Of a stretch of DNA of 39,031 nt, positions 1-10,259 are shown piece after piece; the stretch's first letter is position 1, and the number at the start of each line of letters is the position of its first letter. Below the pieces are notes generated by a model. The model worked only from the letters and a program-made list of their open reading frames with translations. It was not told the DNA's origin and searched no databases. The translations under genes and the position numbers were made by a program. Location: contig JALLPB010000002.1 of the NCBI GenBank assembly GCA_036939975.1, positions 1-39,031 on the forward strand. Reading direction: 5' to 3'. This DNA comes from Cyclostephanos tholiformis. Its lineage: Eukaryota; Bacillariophyta; Thalassiosirophyceae; Thalassiosirales; Thalassiosiraceae.

Positions 1-1
1 C

Positions 2-1016
2 AACTCGATTGCTGATGGGGATGATGGCAGGTTGATTATGTGGCGAGTGAAGCTTGTTGAGGGGAAGGATAAACCAAGGAGGGCCAATGGGCATTTTGTT
101 TTTCCAACAGAGTTCCCAGGGTATGGAAAGACAACAACAACACTGTTGGAGATGATGAAGCCGATACATGGGAAGGGGAGGGTCGTGGGTCGTGGTGGGG
201 GATAGTGTTTTCTGTGTTCGGGAGGGTGTTGTCGAATGCCACAAGCAGGGGGTTTGGTTTCAGGCGTACGTTAAAAAGCGGGGGAACTGGCCGCACGGAG
301 TGCGAGGGGCTGCCATCGATTTGCACTTCAATGACATGGAGTTGGGGCATTGTGAGACCCTTTGTCGCAGAACATGACAACGTCCCATTTTTCATCCATT
401 GCTGCCGTGACTCAAAGTACATTTCAAAAATCATGTCAACCCACGGCATGCTTGAGACGGTGTAAGATCATCCGACTTGGCGGAAGATTGACGGTCAATG
501 GAAGTCCTTCAAGTATACCGAGCCTTTCAGCCGATACTCAAAGGCAAAGCATTGGGTCGACAATGTCAACAATCATCGCCACAATCCCATTGGTTTGGAG
601 GAGGTTTGGGGGACTAAGTGGTGGGCAAAGCGACAGTTCACGTTCTTGTGTTCGGTCACTGAGGTGAATGCGGTAAAGTCTCGGGCCCGGGGGAAGAACA
701 AAGGTGCAGACCTAAGCTAAATTTTTGTCAAGCCTTGGCCCAGCAGATGATTGAGAACACCCTGGACAACCCACCAACACCAGAGGTGGCTCCCATATGA
801 CGTCGGCGGAAGAGGAATGCAGATCATGCATTAAAGAAGCGGGCGGCATTCGAGGGTGAGTGGGATTTGGATCGCCGCAAATTCAAACAGGTAACCACCG
901 ATTACGTCCGCTTAAAGTGTAGGGAATGCGGTAAAGGGTGCAGAACATATTGTCTATGCTATCCAGGGAGGCCCCTGTGCGTTGGTTGCTTTGCATTGCA
1001 TGCAAACGAAGTGTGA
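2..1016 (+). pseudogene. PiggyBac-like transposase, decayed 3' part
   Basis: This is the C-terminal part of a DDE transposase of the piggyBac type (DDE_Tnp_1_7), cut at its 5' end by the window edge. Piggybac enzymes excise and insert DNA at TTAA. The similarity is spread over three frames. Frame 2 covers 2-188. Frame 3 covers about 168-377 and contains GDSVFCVREG, the usual surroundings of a catalytic Asp, then KKRGNWPHGVRG. Frame 1 covers about 360-720 and contains NHRHNPIGLEEVWGTKWWAKR and RQFTFLCSVTEVNA. Frame 3 resumes from 720 to 1016 with LAQQMIENTLDNPP. The last part ends in a cysteine-rich tail with CRECGKGCRTYCLC and LCVGCFALH, like the zinc-binding C-terminal domain of piggyBac enzymes. 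Frameshifts near 186, 370 and 720 and in-frame stops at 463 and 798 make it non-functional. Family assignment is recognition without a search. Confidence 0.8.
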
Positions 1017-1202
1017 TAATAGTGGTTAATGTAATTACTGTTTGGTAGTCACGATTTTTGCCTAAAATTGGCCTTAGAATACTGTATCTTAAGCTAGTGA
1101 CGGCGCCTGAGGACGCGGATTTTTAGTGGGTAACTCAGTAGGACTATGTCTCGGGGTGCTAAACCCCGTTTTTCAGCCTCTGATCGGCCAGGGAAGGCCT
1201 TC

Positions 1203-1236
1203 TTACCAAACGGTATTTACGATTACCGTTTGGTAA
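1203..1236. repeat. Perfect 13-bp inverted repeat (hairpin)
   Basis: TTACCAAACGGTA (1203-1215) and TACCGTTTGGTAA (1224-1236) are exact reverse complements with an 8-nt loop. A related motif, TACTGTTTGGTA, lies at about 1037-1048, just after the transposase stop codon. This suggests subterminal repeats of the dead piggyBac element. A regulatory palindrome of the downstream transporter gene is the alternative. Confidence 0.6.
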
Positions 1237-1271
1237 TTTTGCCCGATAGAATATCCATGCAGTAGGTTTTA

Positions 1272-1306
1272 TAGTAGATGGTTGTACGTCGTACTTTCAT
1301 CTACTA
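1272..1306. repeat. Inverted repeat with nested palindrome
   Basis: TAGTAGATG (1272-1280) pairs with CATCTACTA (1298-1306). The loop contains a second small palindrome, GTACGTCGTAC. It lies 270 bp upstream of the transporter start codon and could be part of the piggyBac 3' end or a promoter element. Neither role can be decided from sequence alone. Confidence 0.5.
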
Positions 1307-1513
1307 ACGTTGGAGTATCCTACAGACCGCAACCACCGACGCGACGCCAATTTTTCATGGAAAAAATGCACTTTCACATCCATGCCCACAATAAAATAAT
1401 TATATGAAAATTGCGGAGTGGGACGGATCGAATGAGAATGCATTCATGACCGCATACATTTCAAGAGTGTCGGGGGCCAACCAACCTCAAGGTCCACTCA
1501 TAATTATAAATAG

Positions 1514-1523
1514 TATATAAATA
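1514..1523 (+). promoter_or_regulatory. TATA-like stretch upstream of the transporter
   Basis: TATATAAATA lies about 50-60 bp before the ATG at 1575, within an AT-rich stretch (1497-1535) that contrasts with the GC-balanced coding sequence. It is plausible as a core promoter element, but many microalgal promoters lack a TATA box, so this is weak. Confidence 0.25.
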
Positions 1524-1574
1524 ATTAATAGTATACGTCGAAGTGGCCGAAAGAACCCCCCCCGACGACAAATC

Positions 1575-3944
1575 ATGACGCTGCTGCTACCACCATCATC
1601 GAGGGACGCGAAGGACAAGGATGACGACATCGAGCTCGCCGAGGCATTGCAAGGCGTATTGGTAATCGACGGAGTGCAACAACAACAACAACAACAACGG
1701 GTGGACGAATTCTCGGTCCCCGGCGACGTATGCACCGTCCATCAGCTCGACGACGTGCCCGTGGAATTCGTCGATCGACGCGACGCGCATCGACCGCTCT
1801 TGCACGTCGACGAGGGTGGTAATAAATACGCCTACGCGCTATCGCCGATGAAATATTCGGTACACCTGATATTATTGCTCGAATTGTTGGAACGCTTCTC
1901 GTTCTACGGACTTTACATGACCCAGACGAATTACCTGACGGGATCGTACGATGTAGACGGGGGGTGGAATGCGAACATGACGAGCATGGACGCCGCGTCG
2001 CTGATATCGCTATCGACGGCGGTGGCTTACACCGTGCCGTTCGTGGGTGGGACGTTGGCCGACGCGTACCTGGGCGATTATTGGACGATACTGGTGGGAT
2101 TCGCATTCTTCTACCTGCCGGGAGTATTCGTCATCGCCTCGTCGACCAGGCCGAATCGGTGGTTGGGCACGGACTCCTTCAACGTTGGGGCGTACAAGAT
2201 TGCATTGCTATTTTTGTGGTAAGGGGATTTCGTTTTACGTTCCATTTTTCGCGTGACGATACAATCTTTGCGCGAACGCGCACGGCACGTGCAAATTGAA
2301 CCTGCATTTTTCGATACGTGTAAAATATAATATATTGCCCCCGCACCCCCCCCCATCCCCCCCACCCCCGTCCTCGTCGAATCAAGGCCCGTGGGCACCG
2401 GCACAGTCAAGGCGGTGGTGAATATATTCGGCGCCCGACAGTATCATCCGATATTACAACGCTCGTTGATCGAAACGTTCTACGTCAAATTTTACATGAT
2501 CATTAACATCGGCGCTTGTTTGGGATTCATGATCATGCCGATCATCGCGCGGGAGAACATCACCGTCGCATACGCGATGCCATTATTGTTATTGCTGGTG
2601 GCATTGACCTTCTTCGCGGTCGGATATACGCGGTACGTGCACGTGGCACCGGTCGGACGAAATCGTCGCGGGAGGGAGCGGATGGGGGAATGCGAGGACG
2701 ACGCGTACCTCGCGGCCGACGACGATGAGAAACCGAACTTCGGCGACGTGGCGAGGGTGTGTCTACTCATAATTCCGTTCAGTATCGTGTATCAGCAGTG
2801 TCCGACCACGTGTAAGCAAAGTGTATTACCGCGTTTTTTTTTACTTTTCTGCGTTATTTTCCTCAGTGTTCATCGCCCTCGCATTACACATTGTTACGTT
2901 GCAGTCATGGTCCAGGGAGCCGTCATGGAGCCATTCCTTGGCTTTATTGAAGCGCCGTCGATAAACATCTTAGACAGTAAGTTACATACCCCGCATAAAT
3001 CTTGTTTGTTGTATTAATTATATTGGGAATTATCACTAACGGCAACGAATGGGTTGTCACCCTCCTTCAGCTGTTAGTGTTTTGGTTTGTGGGTACCTTG
3101 TGAGCAGTCTTTTCTACCCGTGAGTACATACATTCGTTGGAAATGAATGGCCTGATCTATGATTACGCGCGGCATCTCAACAGCTAAAATATTCTCATCG
3201 TGTCAATTCAGATACTTAGCTAGGAACAATATCAGGTTTCCAACGGGATATAAGTTCGCCCTCGGATGTGCTTTTGGGGCATGTGCCATTCTTTGGTCCA
3301 TCCTAGTGGAGTCAATGATACATGAGGAATATGCTCGCACCGGAGGAAGGATTAACGTTATCTGGTCGGCTCCAAGTTACATAATGATTGGCGCGGGTGA
3401 AATGTTTTCGATATCCACTGGTTACGAAGTCGCCTTCACCGCCTCCCCTCCCAATAAGAAGGCCTTCGCGTGTGCTTTCAATCTCTTCTGTATCGGCGGT
3501 GTGCCTAATTTGGTGTCCTTGGTACTCTATCGGTTGTGCCGGCGCTGGTTCGAGACCGATAGCGGAGGCGGCAATATCGGTAGAATCGAGAATTACAGCG
3601 AGGCTCACGTGGCGAACTACTTCTGGGTACTTTTCGGTATAATCGTGTCGGGCATGATCGTGAACATGAACAAGTCCGTGAGGGAATGGATAAAATCCGT
3701 GGAGCAGAGGGCGGCGAATGCTCTATCACGATCGGTTCCGAGTACGCCGAAAACGCCCAAGGGTGGACCCTCGAAAAGAAAGGTCGATGACGCCGTGGGA
3801 GAAACGGATCCTCTCCTAAAGGCAAAGAAACAGATGAAATATTTGGAACGAGGGACGAGGGCCAGCATTTACAGGGCAAATACGATGAAGGCCGAATTTT
3901 CGAAGCAGAATAGTCCGAGTCCAAGGAAAAAAACTAATTCGTAA
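1575..3944 (+). CDS. POT/PTR2-family proton-coupled oligopeptide transporter
   Basis: The protein is a major-facilitator membrane protein expected to import di- and tripeptides with protons across a cell or vacuolar membrane. The model has five exons: 1575-2218, 2387-2811, 2905-2976, 3071-3119 and 3212-3944. Every intron is GT...AG (168, 93, 94 and 92 bp), each junction keeps frame, and the total is 1923 nt or 640 aa. Family hallmarks are the proton-coupling ELLERFSFYG motif (residues 103-112), the PTR2 signature GGTLADAYLGDYW (158-170) and FYMIINIG (250-257). Later segments read QGAVMEPFLGFIEAPSIN and then the C-terminal helices. The N-terminal tail is long, acidic and has seven glutamines in a row (35-41). 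The C-terminal tail is basic and Ser/Pro-rich. The ATG at 1575 is the first in frame after the AT-rich leader. Codon use and GC are unlike the retroelement DNA to the right. No disruption is seen. Substrate is inferred from the family. Confidence 0.9.
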
Positions 3945-4304
3945 TGCCCTATGAGGAAGGTATTGTGTTCGCATAACAACAACCAGGGCGCGATATTGTC
4001 TATGTATTTTTGACGGAGTCATTTCTTTGTGCCATTTCTTTTCCTCGTGCTAATGTATGAGAGACAAGAGTTGAGCTCTTCTTTACTTTGTCCCAAGCCC
4101 ACTCCGTGTTGTCGACAGCTTTCGCGGATGATACTCTTTCACCTAGTGGGTGCGAACTCATTCGATTCTTGCGTTGCTGTCTTTATATTTGGTTAAGTGG
4201 GCAGTTGATTGATACATACTGAAAACAAGTGGGACTTCTGTCATGATCAACTTGTTTCTTTCGCTGACCGTTCCGTTTTCTTCATTTGCCTTGCTCATTT
4301 TCCC
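3945..4304. other. Convergent intergenic region
   Basis: These 360 bp lie between the 3' ends of the transporter (+) and the LRR gene (-). They must hold both 3' UTRs and polyadenylation signals. I see no clear AATAAA, ORF or repeat here. Confidence 0.5.
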
Positions 4305-5897
4305 CTAAGGAATGTGGAAAATCGCAGGCCCTGGAGATTCAAAAGGCGACGTCGTGTCATAATAGATGAGCGAAAATCTCTCCTGACCGGGAACGTAATG
4401 TGTGACCCAATGAGGATACCGCCCATCGACTCTTCCCAACCTGTTCTTCGTGTTAACCTCTGCGATCACCCTGGCTGAGCACTCCACTGCCACGCATCCT
4501 GTGCCCTCGTCAAATTCCCCGATCGACAATCCGTAGAAGGGGGAGGAGTTCTGCCTGTCTATGTGGGGACTTCCCACGAATCCGAACGTTACCGCGATCT
4601 CAGAGCAACGTGTCGCGAAAGATGGATCTGTCTCTGCCAGGGTACGAAGGGCGAGCGACCAAAGCCTCCGATTCCGGTCCATCTTCTTCGTCCTGCGCCT
4701 AGCCCGCCTCGAAGGGAGGACGTCGGTAGGAACACCGTCGGTACCGCTCGGCGCGCGGAGGATCATGTAGCACTCGGCGCATATACTTGGCCTTTCTCTG
4801 TTGCTTCCTGATCCTCCCCCCCTCCCGACGTCGCCCCTCCATTCCCTCAGTTCGGCCAATAGCTCGCGCAACAAATCGTCCCGCACGGGCTCTCCGTCGA
4901 TTCTAAGGACCCTGCGTTTCCCCAAAGCCGCGTTGGGGTCCTTTTTGTCTCCATTCGATCCCCCGTCTTCTCCGTCATAGTACGACAGTTTCTCATCGCG
5001 GTAGCGTTCGAGGAGTTTACGCATCACGGCCGCGCGATCGACGTGGGCAGGATCGGTCGGACTCTCCCCGAAGTCCATTACCAGCCGCCTCCGGAGGATG
5101 AACGTGCTCAACGGCTCAAGTTGCGAGCGAAGGAGGAGGTGATCACGAACGGCTGCGGATGTCCCCACGTACGACGACGATGTAGGACCTGTCCCCTCCC
5201 CATCCCCCACCTCCTCCCCCAGCGAGACGGCGGAACAGTCCCGCGCCTCAGCCATCATCTCTTCCCACACCGTGATCAAGATCTCCGCCGTCGAGGGACT
5301 GATCCCGATCCGTATCGCCTCTCGGTGATCCCCCCTCCGTATTTTCCTGTTGTAGCTCAGGTCCAGCACTCTAAGTCCCCCCAATCGACTCAGTCCGTCG
5401 TATCGTAGCGAATCGCGATTCGGTCTGAGGAAGTTCCTCGACGCGTCGAGGTGGGTCAATTTCGACAACGCGTCGATTTCGGGTGGGAGTGCGTCGAACC
5501 AATTCCGCTGGATGGATAATCGCAGGAGGTTCGGTAAGGATGACAAACCGGATAGGTCCCGAAGCTCGTTGTTCGACACGTCCAGGGTCGTCAGTGAAGC
5601 GAGTGACGATGCCGCGCGCGGTGAAGGATACGACGACGGTGCGAGGAGGAGGAGGGACGGGGAGAATTCCCTCAATCCCTCCCCGCGGAGGGATGCCATC
5701 GTCGCCGAGCCACCGTCGCGGTCTTCGTCGTCGTCGTCCACTGCGACGGCGGCGGCGGCGACGTCTCCGATCTCGACGTTCGGGGCACGTGCGAGGAGGT
5801 GCGGGAGAGACCTGACCCTCTCCTCGGCCTCGATCCGATCGATGTACTCGACGACGTCGGGATATTCCAACGCGAGGGACCCCCGCGAAGAGATCAT
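4305..5897 (-). CDS. LRR protein with putative 2OG-Fe(II) oxygenase-like C-terminal domain
   Basis: This is a single uninterrupted 530-aa frame. Residues about 99-186 form leucine-rich repeats (LTTLDVSNNELRDLSGL, LLRLSIQRNWFDALPPEI, LTHLDASRNFL, LRVLDLSYN), which usually bind other proteins. An acidic DDDDEDR run precedes them at 54-60. A charged middle region follows, with SICAECYMILR (371-381) and a basic cluster at about 398-411. The C-terminal 120 residues contain GSPHIDRQN, then GRYPHWV, then GQERFSLIYY. His445-x-Asp447, His496 (51 residues after His445) and Arg507 (11 further) have the order and spacing of the iron ligands and 2-oxoglutarate-binding Arg of 2OG-Fe(II) dioxygenases. I infer such a fold; no substrate is implied. 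The start at 5897 is the first ATG of the frame. No signal peptide or membrane segment is seen. High GC and clean codon use argue for a living gene. Confidence 0.75.
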   Translation of the reverse strand: MISSRGSLALEYPDVVEYIDRIEAEERVRSLPHLLARAPNVEIGDVAAAAVAVDDDDEDRDGGSATMASLRGEGLREFSPSLLLLAPSSYPSPRAASSLASLTTLDVSNNELRDLSGLSSLPNLLRLSIQRNWFDALPPEIDALSKLTHLDASRNFLRPNRDSLRYDGLSRLGGLRVLDLSYNRKIRRGDHREAIRIGISPSTAEILITVWEEMMAEARDCSAVSLGEEVGDGEGTGPTSSSYVGTSAAVRDHLLLRSQLEPLSTFILRRRLVMDFGESPTDPAHVDRAAVMRKLLERYRDEKLSYYDGEDGGSNGDKKDPNAALGKRRVLRIDGEPVRDDLLRELLAELREWRGDVGRGGGSGSNRERPSICAECYMILRAPSGTDGVPTDVLPSRRARRRTKKMDRNRRLWSLALRTLAETDPSFATRCSEIAVTFGFVGSPHIDRQNSSPFYGLSIGEFDEGTGCVAVECSARVIAEVNTKNRLGRVDGRYPHWVTHYVPGQERFSLIYYDTTSPFESPGPAIFHIP

Positions 5898-6489
5898 GGA
5901 TCCTCTAGAGATACAAACAGGGTGTTTGAGCTCTAAAGCCCCGTCTCCTCGTGCTCGCCAAACGTCCTCTTGTGGATTGCTTGCTGCTCCCCTGTCGACG
6001 AACTAAGCGTAGCATGTGGTGCAATCCAGGGTTGGATTGTGGACCAAAATTTCTAAAATATGGTCTTCTCCTCCCAAGATTCCTGTCGGCGAAGAATTTG
6101 ATGCATTAGGGTGGGTTTGGGGATTTATTTTCTATTAAACTTAAGCCGACGGATCGAAAGGAGATTTCGTTGAGATCGGCAGCACCCATCACATCTCGGG
6201 TCGCCTCCTCTGCATAATAACAAAAATTGTTTTGCGGGGGGACCTTTTGACGGACGAAAATTTTCGGCAAGCGTGTGAAGTGTCAAGAGTATTCATTCTG
6301 ACACAAAATAAGTCGAGCGACGCCTTGGAATTGTCTATTTTCGCTTAAATTCAATCGCTACGAAGCTTTTCATGAGCCCCGATCCCCAATCAAGGTCTGT
6401 CCAGTTGGATCTTTTGCTCCCGCCGAAACAAACTCTGTGTCTTTTTAGATTGGATTTATCAATAAAATTTCATAATAATACAGAACTCC
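5898..6489. other. Intergenic region upstream of the LRR gene
   Basis: The first 100 bp should hold the leader and promoter of the minus-strand LRR gene. The rest becomes increasingly AT-rich. I see no ORF, RNA gene or clear regulatory motif. Confidence 0.5.
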
Positions 6490-7379
6490 AGAATTTGTGG
6501 CAGCAAAAATTTTGTCGATTTTAACTGCCCCATTTTATATTGCATGTTTGTACAATCGAATTTACCTGTCTAATATTGAATTTTGATCCTTTTTTTGTTG
6601 ATATTAGCAAATCAAATTTCTGTAATATCAAATTTAAATTCTTAAAATTCCAATTTAAGATGCCGGTAAATTTAATTTTACAGGCTCGATAAGGCATCTA
6701 ATATCAGTTTAACAGCTTAACTGGTAACCCGGTTTCCCGAGCTAAAAAATATAAAATCATCGTACTTTTTGGTAGGTACATACCTGATTTCTACGTTGAA
6801 ATAGTAGAATAAACTTCTATGAAAAAAAACTCATGTGCCTAAATCTAACCTATGATACAATGCACAACTTCACGGTTTTTTACCTAGTGCAAAAAATGTG
6901 CAACAAAATGCTCTTCATACGTCATTGGTGTGATGAGATTTGTAAAAATAGGAATATATTTTGCGCAAGCTGAGGTTCTTGTGTGTTCAATGGGCTATCC
7001 AAGTCTGTGATCAGAAAAAAAATGGCAAAAAACTATGGTACTTTGAAGCTACTGTAAAAAGTTGGCGCTCGTGAACACCATTACCAGTTAACAGTAAAGC
7101 TGTAAGAACAATGCAGACACTAATTCAATAATAGATGCACTCATTGAATTTACCCATCTAAACTCAATATTAAGGTACCATGAGTGCATCTGGTATCGAA
7201 TCTTTATTGGATCGGATATTAGATGCCCAAAGCTGAGCTGAATGGAAAAACCAAAAAAATCATCTGAAGTCGATTTTAGATGCACTCTCATACATCTAAG
7301 ATTGAATTTACACTGTGTAATTGCATCAAAAATTGACTTCACATTTTTGTTGATCTTAGATATTAGCTGTCACAGATCT
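6490..7379. mobile_element. MITE-like element, relative of the 22.3-kb insertion
   Basis: This 890-bp AT-rich block ends on the right in ATTAGCTGTCACAGATCT (7362-7379). On the left it begins with AGAATTTGTGGCAGCAAAAA (6490-6509). Read on opposite strands these resemble the terminal inverted repeats of the 942-bp element in the gypsy protease (22318-23259). The inside has the same style of sequence: repeated variants of CTAATATTGAATTT, AAATTTAATTTTACAG and 'catctaatatc'. It encodes no protein. The left boundary is imperfect and no convincing target duplication is visible, so the limits are tentative. Confidence 0.4.
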
Positions 7380-8179
7380 TCTCTAATGCCAAATAAATAC
7401 TAGTTATCCCACTCCCACAGAAGGAAGAAACCAGAAAAAGGTTTTGGGGGGAGGAGCGAGCCCACATAAAATGACTGCCCCCCATTTCATTGTTTCAACC
7501 AGACTAAGAGGGGGCAACAGTCCCATACCCCCAAAAATTACAGTGATTTTGTGAAGAATTCAGCAAAATGCAGCAAAAATTTGCATCGCTGCAAGAGATT
7601 GAATGTAGGACTCAGTATTGCAAAGTTCAATTTAGCAATGAATGCGGCAAATTGTGGCAAATTGTAGTGAATTGCGGCAAATTGGGATAATTCACGGTGT
7701 GAGACTCAGATTTGAGGAGCTCAAAGTCCCACCCTCTTTGGTTGAAAATAATTTAACAAAAGAGGGGCATTGGCCCCCTTTGCCCCCCCTCCCCCCCCCA
7801 TAAACAATTTTTTGGATTCTTCCAGAAAAGAGGCTCTGAACATCTGTCCTTTGTCTCCCAAGCTTAAACACAAGAGAGAGAGTAGATACAGTTACTACTA
7901 CATTAGGTATGGTACATGCATACATGGGACAAAACATGTAAAACCTGACATTTTACAAGCTATTTGGTGAACCAAATTGTGAGTGTTTTTCAGCTCCTTG
8001 CTGCTCAAACAATTCAGTTCTATAGTTGCATGATTAAATGTTATATTTTAAGTTTAGTCATGCCATTCTAGTGTCATTTCAAATCAGTCAAATTCTTCCA
8101 GTTTCATATATTTATCATACCCCTATGTTATTTTCTACCATTCCCGTCAATATCTCCACCTCAAAAATCAAGCCCGATC
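7380..8179. repeat. Low-complexity intergenic DNA with a short tandem repeat
   Basis: No gene is supported. Around 7640-7692 a roughly 10-14-bp unit around GCGGCAAATT recurs at least three times with variation. C- and G-runs occur near 7445-7520 and 7770-7800. The short ORFs here have no recognisable composition. Confidence 0.4.
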
Positions 8180-8811
8180 CCAGCTTTGGCTTGACCAATC
8201 ACATATAACATCCCTCCATTGCATTCCTTAGACCTTCCAAACCCATCATCTCACTATGAAGATGAATGTGTCAAGTTCTGCCAATGTGACTAGGCTGGAT
8301 AGGCTATTTAAAGTCTACCATCAGAGTTCTTTAGCAGAGCTCCAAGATAACATGTTCATGGCAAAATATTCAGCCAAATATTGCTGACACTGCCTTCCAA
8401 TGCTTTATGCAGAATGCCTTACCCAGTGAATCCATCAAGAGATTTAGGGCACATGTTGCTGGACTTGATCTGCCACCGCCAATGCCACTGGATTGCTCCC
8501 AGTGACACAATAATTGCATCATAAACATTGTCCTTACTGATGGTACACTATCAGCCACTGACAAAGCATCCTGTGGCAGCATCTCTCCCCCACCAGCCGG
8601 CCACTTTGCTGTCCTTTCTGTCAGTGTCATTGGTGTTGGCATCATCATTGTCATCATCGCCATTGCAGGTAACATGCTGGATCACAACAGAATCATGGAC
8701 AAGGCTATGAGACGTAATGTGCTTGAGGAATTTAATAGCTACAAGGAGGAGGAAAAGAGCAAAGAGGACAAATTGGGGAGTGAGGTGGAGAGGGATAGTG
8801 ATGATGAGTAG
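8180..8811 (+). pseudogene. Broken single-pass membrane protein gene, unknown family
   Basis: A coding-like frame runs from 8335 to the TAG at 8809-8811, broken once by a TGA at 8503-8505. It contains ALPSESIKRFRAHVAGLDLP, then a cysteine-bearing stretch (NNCINIVLTDG, ASCGS), then SPPPAGHFAVLS. A strong membrane helix follows (about 8605-8680, SVSVIGVGIIIVIIAIAG). The tail is charged, starting LDHNRIMDKAMRRN and ending SEVERDSDDE. The layout is an outer Cys-rich domain, one helix and an acidic tail. Upstream, frame 2 (HYEDECVKFCQCD, about 8258-8299) and frame 3 (RLDRLFKVYHQSSLAELQ) look like further parts of the same protein, implying frameshifts or unrecognised introns. The TGA lies where a Cys would fit (CSQ-stop-HNNC). 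I do not recognise the family. Confidence 0.45.
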
Positions 8812-10259
8812 CACTAAAAAAATATCTAACATATCTTTATAACTACTGGTCCACAGCCAGGAAATAACCATACGCCATGATTCTCAAGACATGAGGGACA
8901 TACCTGTATGATATTAGCCCGGTCCCCCAACCAAAACATTGATTGCAATGTGCAAAGGCCAATTCCACTATGATTGAATTGTTCCATCTTAGCTCGTTTT
9001 TTATGAATTTAATAGGAGGGGTCACTAACAATTCCTATGCATGTTGTCACAGAATATCTCATTTTTGGACTGTGTTTATTATCACAGAATATTGCATTTT
9101 TGGCTAATTTTCTTTTGTGCATCAGTTCCCACCAATGGTACATACCTAAAAATAAGTACTAGATTTGTTTTTTTACCTTAAGGAGGTGTTATGTATGCCA
9201 GGTTCTGTCCCACTTATGCTTGCACCATACCTTTCCATACTTACTACCTTTCATGTACTACCAAGTCAAAGAGGCAGCAGCATACAACAGTCAGACCAAT
9301 TCTGTGATTGGAGTTGATTTAATCACTGCATGACTCACTTGACACATTGCAATGATGTTTTACACTTCACTCACAATTGTGACATACAGAGAGCAGCAAC
9401 AAGTGAGAATTCAGTTTCAGTAGGTCATGACGATCAAGGCCATTGGATCACCCATGGTGAACATGCACTCTCCAGTCAATCAAGGCCACCTTGACACTTA
9501 GTAATGGATCATTGACCAATGTGACTTGTCTTCAATGTTGCCAAATTATCACCTGTGATCCGGGTCTGCCACAGAGTGCCCTGGAAAGTGAGTGGAAGAG
9601 CTTCCCCATTGTCTCTCATCTCTCAATGAGGTGGAGTTTCAAGGTGGTAGTGACGACAAGTTTTGGATGGCAATGGTGGTTTTTGCACCCCCTTGGAAGC
9701 CATGTCCAGTGAGTCTTCTTCTATGCATTTTCCTCCACATTATCCAGCTCATGCTGGCTAGGGTTCTTCAATTGGGGGGAGGCAGGGGGGCAATTGGGAT
9801 TGTGGGTCTAGTGCTAGCCCTAGCCTGGCACAAAGAGGGAAGAGGGGGAGACTCCTCAAGTCTGACATCATTGAAATAGTCAAGATGAGCAAGAGCATCC
9901 TCCACTACTTTCCTGCTGGTTGGGGCCAATGGAAGGAATAGTACAACACATTGCAGCATGGCTCCTCAAGATCTAGCATCTAGCGAGAGAGAGGTTGAAG
10001 CTGCTGAAGAGTAGGGTGTTGTGTGTTTGTGTTTGTGGTTGTGTGTTGTGGTTGTATATTGTGGTTGTGGTGGGTGATTTTTTTTATTTTCAGCTACCAT
10101 GATCGTGTTGAAAAAAAATACTACTCTGTGTATGACCTTGTAAAATGATACATACTTATCACACTGATTTATCTTTTTTATCTAACAAAAGACTTGGCAA
10201 AAAAAATGAACACCACCATGGTGGAGCCTTTCACTGTGCCTCTAGTAGCATGGGCTTTT
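8812..10259. other. Intergenic region, no supported gene
   Basis: Overlapping short frames at 9491-9879 (+), for example LNEVEFQGGSDDKFWMAMVV, have mildly coding-like composition but no recognisable domain and no single clean frame. A TG-rich microsatellite-like tract (GTGTTTGTGGTTGTG) lies at about 10017-10075. Nothing else stands out. Confidence 0.4.

Noticed and set aside
36..449. 137-aa minus-strand ORF at the window start
   Set aside because: Antisense to the piggyBac transposase remnant and without domain-like composition.
1020..1150. Search for a TTAA-flanked piggyBac 3' terminus
   Set aside because: No convincing TIR next to a TTAA was found; several TTAA-like strings occur by chance in AT-rich DNA.
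1573..2106. 177-aa antisense ORF over transporter exon 1
   Set aside because: Arg/Pro-rich shadow frame of the GC-balanced coding strand; the plus strand has clear transporter motifs.
2388..3017. Reading 2391-3017 as a separate gene
   Set aside because: It is exons 2 and 3 of the transporter with intron 2 read through. The splice sites GT...AG and the motifs on both sides join in frame.
5043..5408. Plus-strand ORFs over the LRR gene
   Set aside because: Shadow frames in high-GC coding sequence; the minus strand carries LRR and dioxygenase-like motifs in one 530-aa frame.
5898..5910. GGATCCTCTAGAG, identical to part of a common plasmid polylinker
   Set aside because: The match stops after 13 bp and the flanks are the LRR gene start and its leader, so it is not vector.
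9491..9879. Two overlapping plus-strand ORFs near 9.5-9.9 kb as a gene
   Set aside because: Neither frame has a recognisable domain, they switch frame in the middle, and no splice sites join them convincingly.
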